Origin: Botryosphaeria dothidea
Lineage: Eukaryota; Ascomycota; Dothideomycetes; Botryosphaeriales; Botryosphaeriaceae
Assembly: GCA_011503125.2 (NCBI GenBank)
Contig: WWBZ02000012.1
Span: 682,001 to 746,000, forward strand
DNA: 64,000 bases
Direction of reading: 5' to 3'
Shown here: piece after piece, positions 44,635-55,161 of the stretch
How the letters are laid out: each line of letters opens with the position of its first letter
Numbering within the stretch: position 1 is the stretch's first letter
Notes under the pieces: generated by a model
Database searches by the model: none
What the model was told of the DNA's origin: nothing
The model's input: the letters and a program-made list of their open reading frames with translations, nothing else
Program-made: the position numbers and the translations under genes

Positions 44635-47184
44635 ATGGCCAGTGTATCAAACACGGTGCTTCGGGAAGACCATCCCGTCCCTGCGCCGGCGGGAGAAAGT
44701 GTCACAACTGCAACAGTAAATGCAGGTCATCCAGCAGAAATACTCGAAGTGGAAACAGAGCAAGAAACAGATCTACCGCTTGACGGCGGCAAAACTGCTT
44801 GGCTCGTCTTGGCCGCTACTTCGTTGATCCAAGTGCCTGTCTGGGGTATATCTCACTGGATATCATGAAAGCATATACATTTCCTTAGAACCTAACTATT
44901 CGATCAGGTTTCTCAATCGCCTTTGGTGTTATTCAAGAGTACTACGAGTCTCCAGCGTCCGGCCTTGTTGGTGACAAAGGCAGCGTTCCTATCATTGGCA
45001 CTACGACAACTGTACGCAAAGTCTCGTGATCCCCAGTGTGTCCATTGTTTGTAAAGAACTGCAACACAATTCTTCCTGGCCGATCGTGGGAGGTGAAGAA
45101 ACTACCCTGATTAAGTTGGAATATTCTCAAAGCACTTCCACCTGGGTAGTCATGGAGAATTGCAGAAGACACAGCATCGCTCATCATATATACGAAGTTG
45201 AAGCAGTCGTCTGGATGTGGATGTTCAAAAATTCAATTCCGTTTACATTCAGACAACAACTTCTTCGACCCCGCATGAGTGTTCGAGCTTGTTCCTGCAA
45301 TACTCTGAGACCAATTTGGTAGCTCTGCACGCATGCTATCTTGTCCGCTTCTCAACACCGCATCACTGTCCCATCACTCGAGAAAACCATATATCACACA
45401 CTAACACTAACCGCCACCGACCAGGGCATCCTCTATCTCTCCTCCCCACTCACCTTCACCCTCCTAACGCTTCACCCTTCCCTCCGCCACTGGTTCGGCC
45501 CCATCGGGCTCGTAATCACCAGTGCCTCCTTCTTCGCGTCCGCCTTCGTCGTCCACATCGGGCAGCTGATCGCGCTGCAAGGTGTGCTGGCGGCGCTGGG
45601 CACGGGGCTCCTCTTCGCGACGTCGACGCTGTGCCTGGACGAGCTGTTCGCACGGCGCAAAGGGCTGGCGTACGGCATCATGTGGGCGGGCAAGAGCGCG
45701 ACGGGCGTGGGCCTGCCGTTCGCGATCCAGGCCAGCCTGGACAAGTTCGGACACCGGACGACGATGCTGGGGTGGGCGTTTGCGGTGGTATGTGTGTCTT
45801 CATTCACTTCTTCTTTGCCCGTTGATGCGTTATTGTACATGGTATTGTCATCTCTGCTGGTTTGGGGAAGTGGCGAGCGTGTTTTGAGAGACCGCTTTCC
45901 ATCCACCTCCAACTTTCCTGCTTCATGGTAGCTACGATGAGGGACGAGGAGACGAATAGCTGGCCAAGCAGCTACTAACCACGCAAAACAGACCATCATC
46001 ACCGCTCCGCTCCTCTTCGTCCTCCGCCCCCGCCGAGCAACCTCATCCTCCTCCCCATCGCCCACCACATCCCGTGACCAGGACTCCCGCACGGCCTCGT
46101 CCATCTACACGTCCCCAAGCTTCTGGGCGCTCCAAACCGGCAACGTCCTCCAGTCCCTCGGCTACTTCCTCCCCGCCGCCTATCTCCCCAGCTACGCGAC
46201 ACGGGCCCTCGCGCTGCCGGCGCGGACGGGCACGCTGCTGCTGGCGCTGCTCAACGCCACGTCGGTGCCGGGCGGGATCGTGCTGGGGATGCTCTGCGAC
46301 CGGCCGCGGATGACGCGGCGCGCGCTGCTGGTGTCGTCGCTGCCGAGCGCGGTCGCGGTGCTGTGCTGCTGGGGGCTGGCGGGGCCGTCGTCGCCGTCCG
46401 CGGAGAGTCAGGAACGTACAGCGGCAGGTAAGGCGTTTGTGGAACACCTTCTCTGTATTGATAGACACGTAGACTAGTGGATGCACCTATTGCTCGGGAA
46501 ACGGTCCCGGTGCTGGGGAACGCTATCTCCTTCTCTCTAGTTTTGCGGCAGCAAGAGGCTAATTCGATCTACAATACAGGTGGGAGTGGTGGCAGTCATG
46601 GCTCTGACAGCGGGGTGGCCCTGCTGGTCGTCTTCGCGCTGTGCTACGGCTTCTTCGCCGGCGGCTTCAGCAGCACGTGGAGCGGCGTGCTGCGGGAGCT
46701 GCAGAGGGAGAATCCGCGGCTCGACACGGGGCTCGTGTTCGGCCTGCTGGCGGGCGGGAGGGGCGTGGGTAACGTGGTCAGCGGGCCGATCAGCGTCGCG
46801 CTGATGGCCGCGAGGGAGGGGAAGGTGATGGGCAGTGGTGGGAGCAGCAGCATGAGTGCTGGTGGCGAGAGCGGAGGTGCTGGTGGTGCGTATGGCAGCG
46901 AGTATGGACCCATGATCCTGTTCACGGGCGCTTCGGCCCTGCTCGGAGCTTGGGGCTGGCTGTGCCAGCGCCGCAATGTGTCTGCTGCGGCTTCGTCATG
47001 GCGGCGAGCACTGGCGGCGGCGCTTCCTTCGACGCCGCAACGATGGAGCTGCGTTAGTGGGCGTGGTGCTGTGCGTGCGGTTGCTGGAGCGTGGCGCCGT
47101 GCCCGTCTCCGCCCCCCAACACCAACAGCAACCGCAAGGACAGCATTAGGAAGAGGAGGACCGGCGTCGTTGACGGATCAGTGA
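44635..47184 (+). CDS. MFS transporter, monocarboxylate transporter (MCT/Mch) type
   Basis: Five exons: 44635-44845, 44908-45011, 45425-45787, 45992-46427 and 46580-47184. The introns are 62, 413, 204 and 152 nt and the exons sum to exactly 573 codons (572 residues). The N-tail ends in DGGKTAWLVLAATSLIQVPV and helix 1 continues as WGFSIAFGVIQEYY, matching the D-G-G-W start and GV.QEYY loop of fungal MCT-like proteins. Further marks: TGILYLSSPLTFTLLTL, LFARRKGLAYGIMWAGKSAT, SFWALQTGNVLQSLGYFLPA, and FFAGGFSSTWSGVLRELQRE in the C-half. The Gly/Ser-rich loop near 46800-46900 is low complexity. The last 60 residues are Arg-rich and poorly convincing, so the true 3' end may be earlier or spliced. 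Substrate unknown. Confidence 0.8.
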
Positions 47185-50100
47185 TCCGCGCTCTCTGTCC
47201 CCGTAGCCATCCGTCCGTGGTGAGGCTGAGCAGACCACAGAGTCTGAGCTTTCCAACTTGCTCAGTGCGCCTCTTTGACGGCCAGCCTTGCCGCGGACTG
47301 GCGCGCGCGCACAAGCACCAATGGCACCCGTGTCGCCAGCAGAGCTGTGTGTGGGGGAGAGGCGACGTACGTGCGTACGGAAACGGCTCGCGCTTTGAGC
47401 GTCTGGTTTGCCTTGTGTCCCGTGTGGAGACGGGGGGGAGGGAATGGGTAGGAAAAACAAGGACGTCTTGTGGATGGTCAATTGGTGGTGCTTGTGCTGT
47501 TGTAGTTACGCGATAGCGGCCGGCCGGCCGGCAAGCAGACAAAGCGTCTTTGAAAAAAAATTTTTCTGATCCTCCTTTCCTCTGTTATGCGAGGCGGGCA
47601 GTCGGCTGTGTGGAGGGCGGACGGACTTTCCTGTCTCTGGGACGTCGTGTTGTCGTCGTGTCGTCGGCCTCGGGTACGTACTTGCATGGGTGCTTGCGGC
47701 CGGCAGGGACCGGAGCATTGAGGGAGGCCTTGAACCTGTTGGCATCGTCACTGACTGGAGTCTTTGCATTGCGATACGTCCTCAGCCCCGCCATCGAGAT
47801 TGACCGTCGTTCCTGATGGGCTTAGCATAACAGCGACGTGGGCAGGTGATTGGACGGATGCATTGTGGGCCTCCTCCTGTAGGTCGGGCGGTAGTTTGCC
47901 GCAGCTAAACACGTAGATAGCTAGATACTTGCTTGCGCTCAACAGAAACAGGCGTCAGGCGGGCTGAACTTCGGCTGGCTGCTATCGTATAGGGTAGGGG
48001 TACTTGCGGGACAATGATTCATCGTGCGTCCCCGGCAACGGCGTGGACGGCTTGGGCTTCGAGGGAACAGCATGGCAGGCATCCGTGCTCTGGTCCCCTC
48101 CGGTCCCCTCTGATCCCCTCTTTCTCCCGCATCATCGCAAGACCCTGATGGCCGGGAAGCAGGCAAGAGTCATGGCGGGGCGCCGTTTCTACAACGCATC
48201 TCTGGGGCGCGTATCCGACGGAGTGGCAAACGTGAGCTGTGTGCGGAGGCCTGAGCAGCAGACGGCTCGAGGATGCTGCAGGTTAAAGGGCTCCAGGCTC
48301 TGAGGGGAGTCTGAGCAGTGCTGCATGTTGACGATGATTGACCAGGCGACGCATCATCAGTCCGCTCTCTCTGGCCCCTCAGCGGGGCCAATGGCAAGAG
48401 CGAATTCTTCTAGAACGGTGACAGCTGGCCTGGTCTCCACCACGCTGCGCGGCGAATGGACCGCAACGAAGTCCGCCGTAATTTACTGCCGCAATCCTAG
48501 CCAAGCGTCGAACTAAATATTCTTATTTTGGCATCATCTGATAAATTGATACGTAGCCGCAGATGGCGCAATAATCCGGGCCAAACCCCTCCCCCATCAA
48601 GTCCGTGATAAGTTTGATAGTGGGCACTCACGCACTGCAAGAGCCAGGCCAGGCAGCCAGGCAGGCATCGCCTGGCAATTTCCTTCATGTGGGGAAGCTT
48701 CGTGAACCAGAGGGGACTGCGCGGCGCAGACGGCGGGGTCCGGGTGATGCACGCTTGGTGGCGCTGGCGGTACGGCTGTCTGTCAATCAACAATCCTGCT
48801 GCTGCTGGAAATGAAGGGCCGTTGTCGAGGGATGTATCAGCGTGAGACATTGGATTCTTTGTGAATTTGTTTCTGTCGTTCATGACGCCTTCGCAGAGCA
48901 GCCCCAGCGGCGTGAGCTCTTTTGGTCAGTCAGCCGTGCCAGCCCTCTTGGAGCTTGTGCCCTTATCGAGCTACGCTGGAATGCTGCCAAGATAAGGGAT
49001 GAATAGCTTATTGACTGGGGTGCTGGGGTGCTGCCTGGATTCGTGCTGACGCCTCGCGCTACACAGTCGAAGCGCCCGATTCCATTACATTCTGTTGCAA
49101 ACCAACGTCACTGCAGGCGCGTGGCTCTATTCTTTGTGTACGTTGCGCGCTCAGTTTTCCTCGTTTCTCGTGCGAGCCATGAGCTGCAAGACTTGCAGGA
49201 CGCTGTGCGGCGAGGCATGCAGTCGCCGAGAGCAATCCTCTTCGGCGAGTAGCTAATGCAAGGGGACGCGGGCGGGACGGCGGGCGAGATGAGGAGGGGC
49301 AGTCACGCTGCTCCGGCCGACATCTAAGAGGGGCACGTACTGGAGATGATGCGCCAGATATCTCCGCCTTGGGTGTGGCCTTTGTCGCACGAAATGGAGG
49401 CCGTGGAGAGAGCGTTGAGGGCGCGAGCGGGCTGCGGGCGGCAGGGGCGGCGCCGGATGCAGAATCGACGCGCCTGGTGGTTTTGCAGACGCAGCCAGCA
49501 GCATGTGGATACGTGCAGCCATTCGCTGAGACACAACGGTGATGGGAGGATGGCGCACGTAAGCAAGGTGGTGGCACGGCCACGGCCAACCACGCAGGGC
49601 GAGCCGCCGTACGACATTGGGGCGATACGAATGCACACAATCATCTACGCAGACTGCCGTGTACGGCGGCTTCTTGCTTGGTGGTGGTGTCGGTGTCGGT
49701 ATCGCTCCCGCACCGGCACCGCGACACGGCCAGGCAGAGAGGCACGCACTCACTGCTGCCGCGCAGATGAGGCACGCGGAGGCGCCGACAGAGGCGGTCT
49801 CTCCCGCGTGCTGCTGGCATCTGGCGCTCGCGATGCGGCGCCGACGGCGCAGGCCGTGCCGTTGCCCGTCTTCACGCATGCCTCATCATATACCTGAGGC
49901 CGGCGGTGCATGCCACGGTGCCATCGCGGTGCTGCAGCGCGGGGCAGAGGCGAAGGCTATCGGTGCCTGTCTGTTAGCAGCCAGCAGTGGCGGCGAACGC
50001 ACGATCGCCGGCGGCGGTCCAGAAGGATCGCGATGATGGGCTGGAGTCTGCAGGTGCAAGGAAGCCGGGCTGGTGAGGCTGTTCGCTGTGGATGGTGCGA

Positions 50101-50946
50101 GAGGGGAGCAGCCGATCGAGCGCGGCAGGCGGGTAAAAAACACGGCGCTGCAGCCAATGGCGGGCGGCGGGCGCGCACGCATCAGCAGTTTTCGACAAGC
50201 GCACCAGGACCGGTCGGCGCTGGCTGGCGATCGCTACTGACGACTATCCCGCTCTGGGCCGCCGCGCCCGTTCCGTCGCCGGCGTTTTTCGTAGCGTGAG
50301 ACACAGGCCCAGTGGGTGGAGGTCGAGTGGGGGAGGGCTGGGCGTGGCAGAGACAGGGCCTTGCTGGCTGGCAGCAGCGCTGCTGACCGGCCGGCACGCT
50401 GCGCTGCGATAGAGGCTGGTGCCAGTGTCAGTGGTGCGATAGCCGGGCCGCGGGCTGAGCGCTGCCGCTGGTCGGGTGGGTGTCGTGCCGTCAGCGTGCG
50501 CTGCCCTCACTGCCAGCCTCGCCCGCCCGCTCAACGCTCTCGTCGCCCTCGCCCACTCGCGCCTCGCAGCTGTCGCCAGCCGCTGGATCTTCTTCAACTC
50601 CCGCGGGAGCCCTGCGCATCATCCGGCAGAAAAGCAAGCAGCCTGCACGTCAAAGAGCTTGCGCACGACTCGCGGCGCCGTGGAGTGTCGCAAGCCAGCG
50701 CCGGCGTGACCAGACCAAGGCGCACCGGACCCTCGTCGCATCGCCGGCCAATCAGCGCCGCCGCGCCGCCAGGGTGCGTTCACCGCTTCTTTATCCAAGT
50801 CGCCAGCCCCGGCGCGCGGCTTCCTTTCAACCAGCGTCGCCCGTCCCCCAATCTCACTGCCAGACAAAGCCGCCAAAGTGCGGTGTGAGAGGTGATCTTT
50901 GCAATTTCGCTGCTCCGCTCAGCTGAGTCTGCTCTCAATAATCGCG
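47185..50946. promoter_or_regulatory. 3.8-kb region upstream of a Zn2Cys6 regulator, no gene seen
   Basis: Extremely GC-rich in its second half, where long chance frames open on both strands. It contains GGCCGGCCGGCCGGC at 47518-47532, an A8T5 block at 47553-47565 and the triple CCCCT repeat listed below. The length would suit a large regulatory region and long 5' leader, as seen for fungal developmental regulators, but this is inference. Confidence 0.4.
48091..48120. repeat. Three 10-bp repeats carrying CCCCT (stress-element) cores
   Basis: Three consecutive 10-mers, TGGTCCCCTC, CGGTCCCCTC and TGATCCCCTC. Each contains CCCCT, the reverse of the AGGGG core bound by C2H2 Msn2/4-type factors; the last copy also reads AGAGGGGA on the minus strand, compatible with a BrlA element. 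The period is close to one helical turn. Confidence 0.6.
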
Positions 50947-53447
50947 ATGGATCACCTCGACTTCACCTCCGACGCCTTCTACGGCTTCGAGAACACCCTC
51001 CAAGATCCGACCCAGAACCGATACTCCGCGTACCTCCAGAACAGCACTTGGCCGCTGCCGCTCGAGCAGTCGCAGTCGAATATGTCTCACAATGCGCCCC
51101 AGAGCGCGCACTCGAGGAGGGCTACCACCACCGCCGCGCAGACCTCGAGTCAATCCACCACCTCGTCCGCTCCACTCCAGGCTGGCGGTCTGGCATATCA
51201 CAATCACTCGCAGTCGCTAGACCCCCAGGCAATGCTCTCGACGGCCACGGCCGACTGGCAGTTCCAAATGCACCACCCGATGCACCACTCCTATTCCCAC
51301 GACAATGCGGCGCTTGACACGACCAGTTTCACCAGCTTCGGCGCGCCGCTGCAGGCCTCGCCCGTCGAGTACAGCATGCCGACTTCGCAGCCGCCGATGG
51401 GAATGAACACCACCATGCCGCTGGATATGGGTAACAACTACATGACTATGAGTGGCGCCATGGAGCAGCCCATGAGCGCCATGGCCTCCTTCCAGATGAA
51501 CGATTTCCAGAACGAGTTGCTCAACTACCCCATGAACAACAACGAGCTGGTCGCCGCAAGCGTTGCCGGCAGCTCGCCGACCGAGAACTGGCTGGAGGTC
51601 CGCTCGCTGTCCAGCAGCGACAACGGCTGGAGCACCATCGACTTCCAGCCGCCCCCTCGCCAGTCGTTCGACTCCTACGCCGAATCCCACAACGGAACCG
51701 TCTTCAACCCCATCCAGACCCTGCACATCCGCACCAACTCGGACTCTTCGCAATCCGATGTTCCCCAGTCGGCGCATTCGTTCGGTAGCTACGAGGAGAT
51801 CCCCCCTTTCCCCATGCACTCGCCTCAGTCCGAGGTTGAGTTCGGCACTGGCATGGCGCACGGTCTCCCTCACCACCACGACCACGAACACGACCACTAC
51901 CACTCTCCCAGCCACTCCCTCTCCTCCGTAAGCCCGCCCACCACCACTGCCACGCCATACGTCATCAAGCAGTCCGCATCCTCGTCGTCTTCGCCCACTT
52001 CATCTGGTATCAGCTCGCCGCCCGCCGCGCGGAGAAGGAAGAGCCCCACTGCCAGCATCGGTCCCACCACGGCCAAGGTCACCAAGACCATCGTCAAGAA
52101 GCCCGCCGGCTCTGCTAAGAAGGATGCTAGTGGCGAGAAGCGTGTTGGAAGGAGGCGCGGTCCTCTCAGGCCCGACCAGAGGCAGCAGGCTCACGAGATC
52201 CGGAAGCTGCGAGCTTGCTTGCGGTGCAAGTTCTTGAAGAAGACTTGCGACAAGGGCGACCCTTGCGCTGGTTGCCAGCCGTCGCACGCCCGTCTTTGGC
52301 AGGTTCCCTGCACTCGTATCGACATCAAGGACATTGCGTACTTCATGAAGGATTGGAAGGCAGACTTTGAGCGTCACGTGAGCTTGGGCTTCTCGGTTGG
52401 CAACATCAAGGGCTTCTCGACTATGGAGCGTCCGCTGTACATCACCCACGGCTATGGCTACTACCTGCCCATCACTGCTCGCGAGGTCTACGTCCGCGAC
52501 GAGAAGTGCTTCGGTATGGACTGGGTTGAGCAGCCGCAGAACGAGAAGCCGAAGGAGTTCGAGATCTCTACCGCCAAGCTTTCGGCCGGTATGGAGGGCG
52601 TTTCTCACGCACTTCTGTCCGAGTACATCGACCGTCACATTGACGGCGGCTTCGAGCGCTTCATCGATGAGTACTTCGAGGGCACCTTCTTCCTCACTGA
52701 GATGCTCAAGACTGCCTACCGTTACTACCTGAAGTCGAAGCTGCCCGTCGTCCGCAAGGCTCTGAAGCTGGTCGTCGCCTACAACCTCACGCTTCACGTC
52801 ACCATGGTCGAGGGTCTGTCTGAGGAAGAGAGCCAGGTTGGTAAGATCGACACCACGGAGAGCAAGTTCTTCGGCAAGACGGTCGCCCCTGTCATGATCA
52901 ACTTCCAGGTCAAGTGCGCTCTTGCGGATATGTGGCGTGAGCTGCAGAAGGATATCCTTGAGGAGCTGTCGACTCTCTACTCTTCCGTGTACAGCGGCGA
53001 GAAGCTCAAGAACTGGCCGACCATCTTCATGCTGGCCGCCATTCTCCTGGCTGTCTGGGAGGAGATGCAGTTCGACTGCCACTACAGAGTCCCTGACCCT
53101 GCTGCGGTTCAGAAGTTCTGCAACGACATGGAGAGCACCCCGGTCGGCGTCATCGTTGGTCTGTTCTCTGCCATCTCTCAGAAGCTCCCCGGCTTCATGG
53201 AGTGGGATACCAGGAAGCACCACCATCTCCTCGCCTCGAATCAGGCTGTGTGTGATGCTATGACTGAAGTCCGGTCACATGTGACAAAATACGGTATGGA
53301 AAACAAATCCGCAGGCAGTTCCGCCATTTGCTAACCTTGACATCAGAGCAATACTTGAAGAGCCGGAACGAGGCCAAGTTCGACCGGAATGACTTCGATA
53401 GCTTGTCCAACAAGTTCCTGTCGAAGCTCGTCATCCGTGCGAATTGA
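50947..53447 (+). CDS. Zn2Cys6 transcription factor with atypical cluster spacing (815 aa)
   Basis: Two exons, 50947-53293 and 53347-53447, with a 53-nt intron; exactly 816 codons. The first 370 residues are low complexity, rich in Ser, Asn, Gln and His, including HHHDHEHDHYH. A basic stretch KRVGRRRGPLRPDQRQQ leads into the cluster ACLRCKFLKKTCDKGDPCAG, which then continues CQPSHARLWQVPC. The spacing is CX2CX6CX5CX2CX11C, longer in the last loop than the usual 6-8. The following region (DIAYFMKDWKADFERHVSLG, ERPLYITHGYGYYLPITARE) is strongly globular and continues to the end without the usual fungal_trans hallmark. I recall this architecture in a conserved Pezizomycotina group of C6 proteins but cannot name the orthologue. 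The size of the upstream region suggests complex regulation. Confidence 0.9.
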
Positions 53448-55161
53448 CGGTTAGCACAATCACTGGCTCCGATTCTGGTTCAGTGATTGTGTGTATTCGT
53501 TCAACGGCGTTTTGGCCTTCCTGTACAGCTTTTCCTAGTTTGCGACGAACAGATTTTTCGGCTACGGCGGCTATTTTCACGACTCACGGTCTGATGACGA
53601 GCACGAGAGCAAGCAAGCATTGGGCTTGATTCCCCGACGACCCATCAAAAAGGGATTCCGTCACGTTTACCAACTTTATTCCATCTCTAACGAACTCTGA
53701 ATGGCGTTTTTGGCTTCCAATTTTCTTACGCCCGCTTACGCCGATGATGAGATGATACCTCGACCAGCGTGTGTTTGCAAGTTCGCATTCTCATCACCTC
53801 AAGAGTATCTCTATTCGGCAGCGTCTAGCCGGACCGTCCGGCCGGCTTATGCCAATATTTCTACAGCGCTTTTTCACTTTGTTCTTTGGTCTTTTCTCAT
53901 TTGGTCTCTGCTTTGCTTTTTGGAACTGCATAGCCTGCGCAAATGAGGGGCAAACGAAGACCCACGAAAGATGAATGAAACTAAAACAAGCTCTCCCAGA
54001 GCAGAGCGAACACTATTACTTTACAACGCTACAAACTCGTATGTGTGAACCGGGTGCTGTTCCCTGTGGGCTGACCTGTCACTATTACGCTGTTTTCCCC
54101 AAAGAGGGGGGCGGTTTGTATCCTGTATGATGTTTAATCATCTACGAGCGGCTGAATCTTGTTTTGCGCTGTTTATTTTCTTATCTCCTATTTATCTTCT
54201 CAAAGTCTTACGGAAACGGTATGGGTATACGGGGAATGGTTATGAATGGATCTAGTTTTTTGTTGTTTCTGCTATTTCCTTTCCTAGACGTTCAGGATAT
54301 TGGCGGGAGGTAGGAAAATAACTCTTGGAGATAGCGGCGCTTACAGACATTTTTCCTTGTTGGGTTTGCCAAGAGCCGCTGGGATTATCGGATATATATA
54401 GTTGTAGGCAGTGGAAAAAAGTACGGATGGATACCTCCCCCAAAGAAACATGTTCCTGATTGCTTGTGATTGGTTCTACGTTCTGGTTGTACGATGTCGC
54501 CACTCATGCGGCGAACGTTCGACCGTGTATTACGAGGCGGCGTGAGCGTAAGCCCGGTAGGGCTGTGATGTGGCAAAGAAGGTACGTCTCAATAAGCAGC
54601 ATGCGATCGCGGATAGACGGAGACTGATTCGTTACCAGTATCCGGGTTTAACCCAGATGTCGGCTGGCCTACCAGAGAGCAGTCTGAGTGAACCAATGGA
54701 CTTGTCGTTCTTGTGACGGTTCCTGCAGCCGGTGTGGGCGCTCGTCGAGGATGAGAAGTGAACTTGGGCACGTGTTGTTGCAGGTGATTACCGGCACTTT
54801 CACGACGGCATTCATGCTGTGACTTCATCGTGTTTGTCTTTTGGGGTCCAATGAGTCTTTTGCCTAACCGGAGTCACCAGCGCAAGTACCTTCTAGATGG
54901 AAATGACTACTGCCCGTAGTCACTTTACCTTTCTACGCCGCCGCACTTGGAGCATTCTTCCTCGCAGTTCCTCGCAGAAGGAAACCGTCATTTGAACCTC
55001 CCTTCGACCTTCCAGCGCCATCTCGAACCCAACAGGATCTCCAAGAATCCCAAAAAATATCTTAAAGGCCGCATTTCAGCCAGCGCTCTCCAGGCACAAA
55101 AAGACCACGGCCGCCGACGCCGACACACTGCCCAACCTATCCGCTTCTTTCTCACACAACC
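53448..55161. other. 1.7-kb spacer, no gene seen
   Basis: First part is likely the 3' UTR of the Zn2Cys6 gene (AT-richer, T runs). The remainder precedes the hypothetical gene at 55162. Short frames on both strands are not convincing. Confidence 0.5.

Noticed and set aside
45012..45424. 413-nt intron of the MCT-like gene examined for a hidden exon
   Set aside because: The flanking exons join in phase (GTTTT to GILYLS) and match the family without extra sequence.
47518..47532. GGCCGGCCGGCCGGC stretch as a possible special element
   Set aside because: Simple GC repeat in an extremely GC-rich area; no partner or context.
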